Below are positions 11,823-23,214 of a stretch of DNA of 64,000 bases, piece after piece. Source of the DNA: Serripes groenlandicus (taxonomy: Eukaryota > Mollusca > Bivalvia > Cardiida > Cardiidae); contig JASEVX010000005.1 of assembly GCA_031761405.1 (NCBI GenBank), forward strand, positions 7,962,616 to 8,026,615. Reading direction: 5' to 3'. Under the pieces are notes generated by a model. That model saw nothing but the letters and a program-made list of their open reading frames with translations, searched no databases and had not been told where the DNA came from. Positions within the stretch are counted from its first letter, which is position 1. Every line of letters begins with the position of its first letter. The translations under genes were made by a program, and so were the position numbers.

Positions 11823-13985
11823 CAGTGGACCAATGTTCGAGTCCCGATCAGACCGAGAGCAGTGGACCAGTGTTCCAGTCAATGTTCGAGTTCCGGTACG
11901 ACCAGTGGACCAGTGTTCGAGTCCCGGTACGGCCAGTGGACCAGTGTTCCAGTCCCGGTACGGCCATTGGACCAGTGTTTGAGTCCCGGTACGGGCATTG
12001 GACCAGTGTTTGAGTCCTTGTTCGGCCATTGTACACGCGTTCGAGTCCCGGTCCGGCCAGAGTACCCGTGTTCGAGTCCCGGTACGGCCATTGGACCAGT
12101 CTTCGAGTCCCGGTACGGTCATTGGACCAGTCTTCGAATCCCAGTACAGCCAGTGGACCAGTATTTGAGTCCCGTTCCGGCTATTTTATCCGTGTTCGAG
12201 TCCCGGTACGGCCAGTGGACCAGTGTTCGAGTCCCGGTTCGGCCAGTCAACCCGTGTTCGGGTCCCGGTACGGTAATTGTACCAGTGTTCGAGTCCTTGT
12301 TCGGCCATTGGACAAGTGTTCGAGTCCCGGTACGGCCATTGGACCAGTGTTCGAGACCCAGTACGAACATTGTACCCGTGTTCGAGTCCCGGTCCGGCCA
12401 GTGGACTCGTGTTCGAGTCCCGGTATGGACATTGTACCCGTGTTCAAGTCCAAGTTGGAGTCCAAGTACGGCCATTGTACCCGTGTTCGAGTCCAGGTAC
12501 GGCCATTGTACCAGTGTTTGAGTCCCGGTACGGCCATTGTACCAGTGTTTGAGTCCAAGTACGGCCATTGTACCCGTGTTTGAGTCCAGGTACGGCCATT
12601 GTACCAGTGTTTGAGTCCCGGTACGGCCATTGTACCCGTGTTCGAGTCCAGGTACGGCCAGTGCACCCGTGTTCGAGTCCAGGTACGGCCATTGTACCAG
12701 TGTTCGAGTCCAGGTTCGGCCATTGTACCCGTGTTCGAGTCCAGGTACGGCCATTGGACCAGTGTTCGAGTCCAGGTACGGCCATTGGACGAGTGTTTGA
12801 GTCCCGGTACGGCCATTGTACCCGTGTTCGAGTCCAGGTACGGCCATTGTACCCGTGTTCGAGTCCAGGTACGGCCATTGGACCAGTGTTCGAGTCCAGG
12901 TACGGCCATTGTACCCGTGTTCGAGTCCAGGTACGGCCAGTGGACTCGTGTTCGTGTTCAGGTACGGCCATTGTACCCGTGGTCGAGTCCAGGTACGGCC
13001 ATTGGACCAGTGTTTGAGTCCCAGTACGGCCATTGGACCAGTCTTCGAGTCCCGGTACGGCTATTGGACCAGTCTTCGAGACCCAGTACGAACATTGTAC
13101 CCGTGTTTGAGTCTCAGTCCGGCCAGTGGACTCGTGTTCGAGTCCCGGTACGGACATTGTACCCGTGTTCGAGTCCCGGACCGAACATTGTACCTGTATT
13201 CGTGTCCCGGTCCGGCCAGTGAATTCGTTTTCGAGTCCCGGTACGGCCATTGTACCCGTGTTCGAGTCCTGGTCCGGCCATTGTACGTGTGTTCGAGTTA
13301 CTCTACGGCCATTGGAACAGTCTTTGAGTCCCGGTACGGCCATTGGACCAGTTTTCGAGTCTTAGTATGGCCAGTGGACCAGTGTTCGGGTCCCGGTACG
13401 TCCAGTGGACTCGTGTTCGAGTCCCGGTACGGCCATTTTACCCGTGTTCGAGTCCTGATCCGGCCATTGTACCCGTGTTCGGGTCCCGGTACGGCCAGTG
13501 GACCAGTTTTCGGGTCTCGGTACGTCCAGTGGACCAGTGTTCGAGTCCCGGTTCGGCCATAGTACCCGTGTTCGAGTCCTGGTTCGGCCATTGGGCCAGT
13601 CTTCGAGTCCCGGTACGATCATTGGACCCGTGTTCGAGTCCCAGTACGGCCAGTGGACCAGTGATCTAGTCCCGGTACGGCCATTGGACCAGTGTTTAAA
13701 GCCCGGTACGGCCAGTGGACTCGTGTTCGAGTCCCGGTTCGGCCATTGTACCCGTGTTCGAGTCCCGGTACGACCAGTGGACCAGTTTACGGGTCTAGGT
13801 AAGAGCAGTGGACCAGTGTTCGAGTCCCGGTACGGGCAGTGGACCAGTGTTCGAGTCATGTTACCTTAATTGGACAAGCGTTCGAGTCATTTACCGTCAT
13901 TGGATCAGTGTTCGAGTCCCGGTCTGGCCATTGGACCGGTGTTCGAGTCCCGGTACGGCCAGTAGACCAGTGTTCGAGTCCCTGG
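11795..13985. repeat. 31-bp minisatellite, about 70 copies, each with a B-box-like motif
   Basis: The unit is 31 bp. Its core GTTCGAGTCCCGGTACGGCC is followed by ATTGGACCAGT or ATTGTACCCGT. GTTCGAGTCC matches the TFIIIC B-box core. Each unit can also form a small stem GGTAC/GTACC. A block from about 12,440 to 13,030 carries CCAGG in place of CCCGG, showing local homogenisation; one off-size unit lies near 12,445. Because 31 is not a multiple of 3 and the unit has no stop, all six frames stay open for hundreds of codons. These frames are not genes. Confidence 0.97.
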
Positions 13986-14608
13986 GAACTCGGGTTACCT
14001 GGATATAATTACTCCGATACAGTTGTCTCAGGAAAAATAGACCAGCGCTACTACGATATATAACTGAATTGCTGTTTAACAGGCGTAAAACACCGTTCAG
14101 ACAAACATAAAAATAACAGCACTAAAATGTTTAAGAATTTATTTTGGTAAAAAACGAAAGTTTCTGAGGGTAAATGTATGCTTTTCACAGGATAATTATC
14201 TACTATTCCCACATTTATTTAAAACAACGTGGTTCCAGAGTTCTTCACTTTTATCTGTGCAAGGAAATGCGACTCATTTTATGTATTAGTAAAGCTCTCC
14301 AAAATATAACAACATGAATTATTAAAGATAACACTTGGAACTGTATGGACAGAGATTGTCGTACACTTTACTGAAGTCTAATCTCTATCTAAATCACAAC
14401 TACTACTAATGTCTTATCATTTTGTTCAAGAAACCTATTTATTTGGACAAAACTTGGACACTTTTACCCTGGAGAAAAATCAATTGAATAAAACTATCAC
14501 TTTATGGGTAACATATTGGTTCCTGTTTGACCCGGGTCATCGAGCACCGTCTGGAAAATCCCAATTAATTCCTGGTTATCTGGTCTTTCCGTTCTGTAAC
14601 ATTAAATG
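13986..14608. other. Unassigned stretch between two arrays
   Basis: About 600 bp without recognised gene, RNA or repeat. Confidence 0.4.
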
Positions 14609-15325
14609 GTCTAGATACACCACACAATAATCTCGGTGTTTCTAGATACGCCATACAATAATCTCTGTGTTTCTAGATACACCACATAATAATCTCTGTG
14701 TTTCTAGATACACCACACAATAATCTCTGTGTTTATAGATACACCACACAATAATATCTGTGTTTCTAGATACACCACACAATAATATCTGTGTTTCTAG
14801 ATACAACACACAATAATCACGGTGTTTCTAGATACACCACACAATAATCTCGGTGTTTCTAGATACACCACACAATAATATCTGTGTTTCTAGATACACC
14901 ACACACAAATATCTGTGTTTCTAGATACACCACACAATAATCACGGTGTTTCTAGATACACCACACAATAATCACGGTGTTTCTAGATACACCACACAAT
15001 AATCAAGGTGTTTCTAGATACACCACACAATAATCTCTGTGTTTCTAGATACACCACACAATAATATCTGTGTTTCTAGATACACCACACAATAATATCT
15101 GTGTTTCTAGATACACCACACAATAATATCTGTGTTTCTAGATACACCACACAATAATCACGGTGTTTCTAGATACACCACACAATAATATCTGTGTTTC
15201 TAGATAAGCCACACAATAATCTCGGTGTTTCTAGATACATCAAACAATAATCGCGGTGTTTCTAGATACACCACACAATAATCTCGGTGTTTCTAGATAC
15301 ACCACGAAATACTCTAGGTGTTTCA
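14609..15325. repeat. 31-bp minisatellite, about 23 copies
   Basis: The unit starts TCTAGATACACCACACAATA and ends with ATCTCTGTGTT or a variant (ATCACGG, ATATCTG). The phase between successive CTAGATAC words is 31 bp, for example 14,642 to 14,673. Across the unit junction lies the imperfect dyad GTGTTTCTAGATACAC. It shares its length, but not its sequence, with the preceding array. Confidence 0.95.
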
Positions 15326-15334
15326 CTATTTATG

Positions 15335-16045
15335 CAAGGAATTTAAACAGTAATATGTATTTTTAAAACAGTAATATATGTATTTTTAAAAATAGTAATA
15401 TGTGTTGTCAAATGGCAGTATCTGTTTTTAAACAGTAATGTGTGTTTTTAAACAGTAATCTCTGTTGTAAAACAGTTATATATGTTTTTAAACAGTAATG
15501 TATGTTGTTTTAAAAATAGTAATATGAGTTGTCAAATGGCAGTATCTGTTTTTAATCAGTAATGTGTTTTTTTAAACAGTAATCTTTGCTGTTAAACAGT
15601 TATCTCTCTTATTAAAAAGTAATATGTGTTTTTAAACATTAATATATGTAGTTTTCAAAATAGTAATATGTGCTGTCAAATGGCAGTATCTGTTTTTAAA
15701 CAGTAATGTGTGTTTTTAAGCAGTAATCTGTTTTATTAAACAGTAATCTCTCTTGTTTAACAGTAATATGTGGTTTTTAAAACAGTAATAAATGTAGTTT
15801 TAAAAATAGTAATATGTGTTGTCAAATGGCAGTATCTGTTTTAAAACAGTAATGTGTGTTTTTAAACAGTAATGTGTCTTTTTAAACAGTAATCTTTGTT
15901 GTTAAACAGTAATCTCTCTTGTTTAACAGTAATATGTATTTTTAAAACAGTAATATATGTAGATTTTAAAATAGTAATATGTGTTGTTAAATGGCAGTAT
16001 CTGTTTTGAAACAGTTATATGTGTTGTTTAACAGTGGCTAACTGT
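15335..16045. repeat. AT-rich tandem array of about 20-bp units with a longer higher-order period
   Basis: Basic words are TTTTTAAACAGTAATGTGTG and variants. Superimposed is a longer cycle marked by GTCAAATGGCAGTATCTG at about 15,404, 15,531, 15,674, 15,821 and 15,985 (last copy GTTAAATGG), i.e. roughly 125-165 bp per cycle. No coding potential. Confidence 0.9.
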
Positions 16046-16095
16046 ATAAAGCCAAGGATTTAGAGATTAACTGTTCGAATCCCTGATAACAATAT
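16040..16095 (+). other. Weak tRNA-like remnant
   Basis: TGGCTAACTG and, about 40 bp later, TGTTCGAATCCCTG resemble A and B boxes. Stems do not pair well. It may be a worn SINE head. Low certainty. Confidence 0.25.
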
Positions 16096-16884
16096 TCAAT
16101 TTTAAATGTTGCACATCTTCACTATGTTCTCGTGTTCATGTCTTGGTAACAGATCAGATAGAAATTAACCTTCAAGTAGAAAATAGTAAGAACAGTTGAA
16201 AATTCATCGAAACAAAGAAGTCTTACCATTGTCTAAAGCGCTTTCAATTTAAGCAAAAGCATACTTTCATTTATCTCGAATTTGCAGACACATATTGAAA
16301 ACCAGAAACAACTAATGCAATATCATTCACTCAATACTTCATATTTCAATAATAAAGAAGTATTTGGGAAATAGCTATTATCCCAGCTATTGAACTCGAA
16401 ATGCCATTTTGGCGACAGGAAAAACGATAGCAAAATTAATATAATTATGTAAAGATATTCATGAATATGTTTTTAAATAACCAGCACGACATCTGCACAA
16501 TGCACGTATTCTCCTATACCTCCAACACTTGTGGAAATAGACCTGCCATCGCATCGATGTTAAAGTGCTGTACAGAAGGTCTCTATAGGTCTCTGCATGT
16601 TTCTATAACTTATTGACGTAACATGTAGACATATATCAGACTGTGTGGATGCGATGTTTGATCTGAATCCACACCGGTCACACATGCCGTACTGTTAGTT
16701 TACACAGTTCGCCTCGATTACATGGTTTTCGCCAATACATCTACGCAATTTGCCGCCTATGATCCAGGCGTTATATGCAATCAAAAGAGAGAAAATGCTC
16801 TAAACGAATACTTTTTTCTAATGTTATTAACTCGTTTACGAAGTTATAATTCCAATTCTCATAATGTGTTTTGTTTATTTTGTT
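16096..16884. other. Unassigned non-coding stretch
   Basis: No recognisable gene or repeat. Confidence 0.4.
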
Positions 16885-17015
16885 TCCTAATAACACAAAT
16901 GAAATAAATCATTTTCAGGTAGTAAAAGTTGTGCTCATTATGAGCAATTCCAACACCTCCTTCTATCACAATGATTTCAAGAGGTTTCTGCATCGCCTGT
17001 GTGTTAAATAGTGAA
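16885..17015. mobile_element. MITE family A remnant
   Basis: GTGCTCATTATGAGCAATTC (central hairpin) and CTATCACAATGATTTCAAG remain. Both termini are lost. Confidence 0.45.
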
Positions 17016-17499
17016 TTCTTACTGGTATTCTAAACTTTTCCACTTTTAGAATATCACGTAAAGATAGAGCTACCTGGTCTTGCCTAGCGTAGAAAATAAC
17101 ACTCGAGAAAGAAAAGAAAATTCCATTATCACGAGCAATGTAACAATTCGTAACACTATTCATGTACATATTCTTGAAAAACTAATTTGACAGTTCAAAC
17201 ACGTGACATAAGGTAACCAATACTAACGACGTGAACAACATCGCCGGAACAGATGTAAACACTCCTGGTATAAATTACAGACCGATTGTTACAGTCATTA
17301 TACTGACTGAAGTCATCTTCAAATCAGATCGCTTGAATCAAAGATACGGAAACGAAAACATATACAGCGAAAATTGATAGTCATTTTTAAAACGATGTTT
17401 CTCTGACAGATAATGATCGGTACATGGACACCAGTGCAGATTGTTTAACTGATATCATATTCTTACTGTCATCTGCGTTGAAAACATATAATGTTAAAA

Positions 17500-17602
17500 A
17501 CATTGAGGGAATAGGATAAACATGTTAAACATGTGCGAGGTTTTCAATAGTTGTCCGTTGCAAAATGTGCCAAATGTCGTCTATATCAGGGAATGATTAA
17601 TG
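17500..17602. mobile_element. MITE family A remnant
   Basis: Right-half words only: GTTTTCAATAGTTGTCCG, AAATGTGCCAAATGTCGTCT and ATCAGGGAATGATTAA. Between 17,603 and 18,043 nothing is recognised. Confidence 0.4.
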
Positions 17603-18043
17603 GGCTAAAAGTAACAAAAGTACAAAGTCTTTACGTAAATAACGTACAATGATATATCGCGACACATTGTTAAAGTAGCAGTGGAGAGAACATTGATACA
17701 TCACGACACAGTGTTAATGTAGCATTGAAAGGGGGCATTTACATAGTTATTTACATAAATATATCCGCTGACCCACTCGTTATGTTCGTGTCTATATGAG
17801 TTCTATTTGTCTTGTACGCGGTACACTGACGTCCCCGATGTGAATCGTACTAACTCTCCATTTATAAATATTCCGCGTCATTCGGAAAAGGGAAGGTTGT
17901 CAGTAGCCTGGGAAGAATGTTGTGTGGAGTACTTGTGGTTAGTGTTGCAGTTTTGTTATAGGTAATGAACGGTCTATTAGGGTTCGTACCAGAGAAAAAA
18001 AAACCGCTGTAAGTTTTTGGTTGCTTGGCTACTTTTAGCTACC

Positions 18044-18273
18044 TTAACCCTTTCCCTCATACAGCAATTCTGCAGCAGACAACTTTGAACGTATTTTGTC
18101 AAAAAATAGAAAATCTCCATAATTGAATGGATAACCTTTTACAAAAAGTGGAAAACATTGTGGCAAAAGGAGAAATTGCACGTTTTGTGCAATTTCTTCT
18201 TTAGTCACTATGTTTTCAAAAAGCCGTCTGCTGCAGAGGCGTCAGAAAGCGTCTATATGAGGGAAAGGGTTAA
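18044..18273. mobile_element. MITE family A, complete copy with TTAA on both sides
   Basis: TTAA CCCTTTCCCTCATACAGC at the left (18,044 on) and ATATGAGGGAAAGGG TTAA at the right (TTAA 18,270-18,273). The central hairpin stem is GAAATTGCAC/GTGCAATTTC. The subterminal words TTCTGCAGCAGACAAC and CCGTCTGCTGCAGAGGCG form a second inverted pair. Confidence 0.92.
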
Positions 18274-18304
18274 AGTGATTATAGCAGTAAGCATAGAAAG
18301 GCAA

Positions 18305-18386
18305 TATTAAAAAAATATGTTTTCAAAAAGTCGTCTGCTGCAGAGGCGTCAGAAAGCGTCTACATGTATATGAGGGAAAGGGTTAA
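18305..18386. mobile_element. MITE family A, right-end fragment
   Basis: Only the right third is present, from TATGTTTTCAAAAAGTCG to ATGAGGGAAAGGG and TTAA (18,383-18,386). It is almost identical to the right end of the copy just upstream, so it may be a local duplication of that end. Confidence 0.8.
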
Positions 18387-18389
18387 ACT

Positions 18390-18889
18390 TTAGGGTTCGT
18401 ACCAGAGACAAAAACGCTGTAAGTTATTGGTTGCTCGGCTACCAATAGCTACATTTAACTGCTGGTTCGAGAGAGACAGGAATCATGTGGTAAGGTGAAA
18501 TGATAGCCGTGATAAAACTGAAATACTGAAATCCAATTAACAGATTTCGTAGAAAAGTATCAGGCTGATTACAGCAGCGACCCAGGTGAGACTGTCCGTA
18601 CGTACAGGTATATTGAAATATTGAAGTTGTTCACGATACATTACAGTTGTAGCCCAAGATTAGTATGCCCGTGTGTGTGTGATCCCATTCCGTGGGGAGG
18701 CGCATCAACATCCACTTTCGATTGACGTGGCTCAGCTGTATCACGTCTCTGGTCTAAAATAGCTTAGCTGTGAATAACAAAGGTTTACAATCTATGGGTT
18801 GCAAGTTTACATGTAAATCCCGACCCTGAATGACATTTCCTTCAACTATTGACTGATGAATAACGTTTTGAACTACGCTCATTTACCAT
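18390..18889. other. Unassigned non-coding stretch
   Basis: Contains a second copy of the phrase GGTTCGTACCAGAGA.AAAA...GCTGTAAGTT...TTGGTTGCT.GGCTAC (about 18,391-18,450), first seen at about 17,981-18,035. This shows that the family A insertion and its flanks were locally duplicated. No gene is recognised. Confidence 0.5.
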
Positions 18890-20095
18890 AGCGTCTCCCG
18901 TCTTTGTGCGAAAAGAGCTACATGTAGTTGGTTAATTCATACACCACCAATATTCGAATCTTTGTGCGAAAATAGCTACATGTAGTTAGTTAATTTATAC
19001 ACCACCAATATTCGAGTCTTTGTGCGAAAATAGCTACATGTAGTTAGTTAATTTATACACCACCAATATTCGAGTCTTTGTGCGAAAAGGAACTACATGT
19101 AGTTAGTTAATTTATACACCACCAATATTCGAGTCTTTGTGCGAAAATAGCTACATGTAGTTTGCTAATTCATACACCACCAATATTCGACTCTTTGTGC
19201 GAAAATAGCTACATGCAGTTAGTTAATTTATACACCACCAATATTCGAGTCTTTGTGCGAAAAGGAACTAAATGTAGTTAGTTAATTTATACACCACCAA
19301 TATTCGAAAAGAGCTACATGTAGTTGGTTAATTCATACACCACCTATATTATAGTCTTTGTGCAAAAGGAACTACATGCAGTAAGTTAATTTATACACCA
19401 CCAATATTCGAGTCATTGTGCGAAAAGAGCTATAAGTAGCTCTTTAATTCATACACCATCAAAATTCGAACCTTTGTGGAAAAAGAGCTACATGTAGTTG
19501 GTTAATTCACACACCACCAATATTCGAGTCTTTGTGCGAAAAGAGCTACATGTAGTTGGTTAATTTATACACCACCTATATTCAAGTCTTTGTTCTAAAA
19601 GAGCTACGTGTTGTCTGTTAATTCATACGCAACCTATACATGTATATTCGAGTGTTTGTGGGAAAATAAATACATGTAGTTTGTTTATTCTTACACCACC
19701 GATAGTTGAGTATTTGTGCGAAAATAGCTACATGTAGTTTTCTAATTCAAACACCACCAATATTCGAGTCTTTGTGTGAAAGAGATAGATGTTATCGGTT
19801 AATTCAGAAACCACCATTATTCGAGTCTGTGTGCGAAAAAGCTATAAGTAGCTCTTTAATTCATACAATATCAAAATTTGAATCTTTCAGTTTTCGGAAA
19901 AAGAACTACTTGTAGTTGGTTATATAAAACACCACCCATTTTGCAGTCTTTGTGCAAAAAGAACTACATGTAATTAGTTAATTTACACACCACCAATATT
20001 CGAGTCTTTGTGCAAAAAAAGCTACATGTAGTTTGTAAATTCATGTACCACAAATGATCGACTCTCTGTTCATAAAGACCTACATGTAGTTGGCC
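18890..20095. repeat. 58-bp tandem repeat, about 20 copies
   Basis: Each unit contains AGCTACATGTAGTTAGTTAA, TACACCACCAATATTCGAG and TCTTTGTGCGAAAA. The 10-bp palindrome CTACATGTAG marks every unit. Units become more divergent to the right. No coding potential. Confidence 0.95.
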
Positions 20096-20159
20096 ACATT
20101 ATTTTCAACTCTGCTCAACTATTCAATAATAATAATACCTTTATTTATACAGATGTTCC

Positions 20160-20475
20160 AAAATATTGTCCAGATGTTTGTTCGCAGGCGTCTGCTGCAT
20201 ATTTGAGCCGTCCCGCGAGAAAACCAACATTATGGCATCTGCGTAATGTATCGACCCAGATCAGCCTGCGCAGTCCGCGCAGACGGATCCGGGCCGACAC
20301 ATTCCGTCTCAGGGGGATAGAAGTATAGAGTAATGATCCCTGAAATAGAAAGTCCACAGGAGAGGAAAAGTGTCTACCCACGTAAGCCTGCGCGGCATGC
20401 TTAGGCTGGTCTGGGTCGATACAATGTTGGTTTTCTCACGGGACGGCTCATTTGTTCTATGAAAGAAAGGGTTAG
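20160..20475. mobile_element. MITE family A remnant interrupted by a family B insertion
   Basis: The left fragment ends GGCGTCTGCTGCATATTT and the right fragment reads ATTTGTTCTATGAAAGAAAG GGTTA. Removing the family B element (20,205-20,449) and one ATTT restores normal family A order. Confidence 0.75.
20205..20449 (+). mobile_element. MITE family B, complete, 245 bp, 4-bp target duplication
   Basis: The left end is GAGCCGTCCCGCGAGAAAAC and the right end GTTTTCTCACGGGACGGCTC, an inverted repeat of more than 20 bp. It is flanked by ATTT on both sides (20,201-20,204 and 20,450-20,453). Inside are two GC-rich arms: GATCAGCCTGCGCAG on the left and GCCTGCGCGGCATGC on the right, joined by a conserved middle (GGGGGATAGA, TAGAGTAATGATCC). 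It has no coding capacity. It sits inside a family A copy. Confidence 0.92.
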
Positions 20476-20585
20476 AACACTAATCGGATTATGATTTATT
20501 GGTTAAACCATTATTTCCAATATTCCCTTTAACCCTTCCCCACATATAACTCATATGCAGCATTAAAGTTAAACCAATATTTCGT

Positions 20586-20807
20586 TTAACCCTTTCCCTC
20601 ATATAGACGCTTTCTGACGTATCTGCAGCAGACAGCTTTTTGAAAACATAGTGACAAAAGAAGAAATTGCACAAAACGTTCAATGTGCCACAATGTTTTT
20701 CGCTTTCAGTCATAGGTTATCCATTCAATTATAGAGATTTTCCATTACTTAACAAAATATGTTCAAAGTCGTCTGCTGCAGAATTGTCGTATGAGGGAAA
20801 GGATTAA
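20586..20807. mobile_element. MITE family A, near-complete copy
   Basis: TTAA CCCTTTCCCTCATATAGACG on the left; GTATGAGGGAAAGGATTAA on the right. Part of the central hairpin is deleted: one arm GAAATTGCAC remains, followed by AAAACGTTCAATGTGCCACA. Confidence 0.85.
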
Positions 20808-21232
20808 CCCTTTGACTTTCCTACATATGATACTACTATTAATACAAATCAGGCGCGAATGTTGATACTTCATTATTTTTAAAATGGGTATTGATAAACT
20901 AGTTCATATAAACAAAGAAAAGTATGTAAGTATTTGTTCAACTCGCATTATATTAAGGTAAATGGATCTTGTATTTATGCTACATTTAACTTTTAATCCA
21001 CATTTTGTGTACGCATATTAATCCATCAGCTTTATCATCTACTTGATATGAAACTTATTGGAGGGTAAAAGAGCATTTTGTGTTTTCTTTTTTCTACAGC
21101 GTTTCGAAAAACCGTCAGGCGTCAATTGTCTTCTCTCCAGGGAAATAGCTAGATGAAAAAGGAGTCTTTTAATACTCTTTAATAGGACTGGCTATTTCAT
21201 TTCCATTTTGAATGACTATTTAAACATTTTTA

Positions 21233-21464
21233 TTAATAGCCCTTTCCCTCATATAGACACTTTCTGAAGCCTCTACAGCAGACGGCTTTTTGAAAACATA
21301 GTGACAAAAGAAGAAATTGCACAAAACGTGCAATTTCTCCTTTTGCCCCAATGTTTCCACTGTTTGGCATAGGTTATCCATTCAATTATAGAGAGTGTTC
21401 ATCGTTTGACAAACTACGTTCAAAGTCGTCTGCTGTAGAATTATCGTATGAGGGAAAGGGTTAA
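21233..21464. mobile_element. MITE family A inserted in a tandem unit, TTAA target visible
   Basis: The left flank reads AACATTTTTATTAA, then TAGCCCTTTCCCTC. The right end is ATGAGGGAAAGGG followed by TTAAAGAAAATTGATG. The same flanks without an insertion occur at 21,560-21,590 and 21,685-21,710 (TTAAAGAAAATTGATG preceded by TATTTTCA or TTTTTA). Comparison shows that the insertion used a TTAA and that TTAA is now on both sides. Three extra bases (TAG) separate the left TTAA from CCC. Confidence 0.9.
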
Positions 21465-21790
21465 AGAAAATTGATGTAAACATTCAATTGTTTGCAATTT
21501 AACGATGTTCAATATAATATGACCCCAGCATACTTTGGTACACAAATTATGAATGACTATTTAAATATTTTCATTAAAGAAAATTGATGTAAACATTCAA
21601 TTGCTTGCAATTTAACGATGTTCAATATAATATGACCCAAGCATACTTTGGTACACAAATTATGAATGACTATTTAAATATTTAAATATTTTTATTAAAG
21701 AAAATTGATGTAAACATTCAATTAATTGCAATTTAACGATGTCCAATATCATTTGACCCAAGCATACTTTGGTACACAAATTATGAAACG
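21461..21790. repeat. 112-122-bp direct repeat, three copies
   Basis: TTAAAGAAAATTGATGTAAA starts copies at 21,461, 21,573 and 21,695. Each contains CAATTTAACGATGT and AGCATACTTTGGTACACAAA, and the first two end TTATGAATGACTATTTAAAT. The left end of an extra unit (GAATGACTATTTAAAC) lies before the family A insertion at about 21,210. Confidence 0.9.
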
Positions 21791-21886
21791 CCATGTCAAC
21801 CAGTCTCATTCGTCTCGGATCAATCTGAGCTCAAACTGCTAGAGGGATATATAAAAGAAAAACCTTAGTGTATTAAATTGATATGT

Positions 21887-22116
21887 CGAGGGCTTGGCGT
21901 GAATCGGTTGTAACTAAAACCCTATTTTGAAAACCCTGGCTTAGGGGCAATTTTGACCCCTTTGTAAACAATGCAAATTTAGATGCCATTGCTCAGAACG
22001 AGCAATGGCACCTAAATTTCCATTGTTTACCAAGAAAAATGATTTAATGCTTATAAAGACTTTATGGCGAGGTGGTTAACCTTGGTAAAAGAATACCGTT
22101 TAACGCCAAGCCCTCG
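21887..22116. mobile_element. MITE family C, 230 bp, ATGT target duplication
   Basis: Inverted ends CGAGGGCTTGGCGT (21,887) and ACGCCAAGCCCTCG (to 22,116), each flanked by ATGT. The centre contains a second inverted pair, AAATTTAGATGCCATTGCTC against GAGCAATGGCACCTAAATTT, and CATTGTTTAC/GTAAACAATG pairs further out. No coding capacity. It is the only copy in the window. Confidence 0.85.
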
Positions 22117-22512
22117 ATGTTATGTACGAGACATGCTGCTGCAAATACTATATAAGACATTGCACATTCTAAATCAACCCAAAAAAGGCCGTGTATTGAC
22201 TTACACATCATTTAAATATCCTGGCAAACTGATTTGAAATTACAAATGTTTATGTAAGTTGACTTCAACATCCCGGATGTCTAACTACATACATCCTAAC
22301 TTGGTTGTATTGTATTAACTCATTCAAACACATTGAACTACGCTGGAGGTTTTGTAACAGAAACAAAAAGATAGATCCATAAATTTAATATCGTATAATA
22401 AGTTATATTATTCAAAGCTGTCAAACCAAATTTAAAGAAATGACAATTTTGCAGCAATTGGCAGAACCGAGTCATCTCACTGTAGTGTACTGCCTCAGTT
22501 AAAAGTGTCGTC
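22117..22512. other. Unassigned non-coding stretch
   Basis: No recognised gene or repeat. Confidence 0.4.
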
Positions 22513-22747
22513 TTAACCCTTTCCCTATCTAACATACAACAAATGTGCAGCAGATGACTTTGAAAACATCTTGGCAAACATATTGGAACTCACTATAAGT
22601 GGAGGGATAATTATTGAATAGAATCGAAAACACTTTGGCAAAAGGAGAAATTGCTCATCATGAACAATTTCTCAATTTGTCATAATGTTTTCAAAAGTCG
22701 TCAGCTGCAGAGGCGTCCGAAAGCGTCTGTTTGTGCGAAAGGGTTAA
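22513..22747. mobile_element. MITE family A, complete copy with TTAA on both sides
   Basis: TTAA CCCTTTCCCTATCTAACATA at the left; GTGCGAAAGGG TTAA at the right. The hairpin is imperfect (GAAATTGCTC ATCAT GAACAATTTC), one mismatch in the stem. Confidence 0.88.
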
Positions 22748-23214
22748 TGAATTCTATCTAATCCTAAAGTCAATATTAATGTTTAAAACGTTTATAGCAA
22801 TGGACGGTGGAATACCGATACCGTGAATAGTTTGCCTACAATTAACCCTTCATGTTGTCTGCGTTATTTAAACGAAAACGCTTAAAACACTACTGACTTC
22901 TTTTCTATTCCAATTCGGATATCATAGCGAATGTAGCTTATGACTATTCTTTGAAAATGTAACATAGTACTGTAAATTATGAAGATATTGTAAAGCGCTT
23001 GTTTTAATTAAGCAGCAACACCATGGCGACGCGATCCCGTTACGTCACGTCTATGAGCTGTACTTAAACACGTACGACGTCACTTAAAGAGGGGACTGTC
23101 AATCACATTTGAATGGGATCCAGCATCGATATAGACCAAGTAATTAAACACCACAAGTGTAGCCTCACACATTTCATGTCCATGCGCCTATACGCGAACA
23201 CGCACGAATACGCA
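22748..23214. other. Unassigned non-coding stretch
   Basis: CpG-containing patch around 23,020-23,090 with TACGTCACG and GACGTCAC words, otherwise nothing recognised. A regulatory role is not supported by any nearby gene. Confidence 0.35.

Noticed and set aside
11766..13869. Open frames of up to 304 codons in all six frames of the 31-bp array
   Set aside because: The unit has no stop in any frame and 31 is not a multiple of 3, so each frame cycles through the same 31-residue peptide. This is a property of the repeat, not a gene.
17860..17965. Possible promoter and signal-peptide exon (TTTATAAATA, then ATG encoding MLCGVLVVSVAVLL)
   Set aside because: The frame stops after 14 codons at TAG, and no convincing donor site precedes the stop. 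No downstream exon is recognised.
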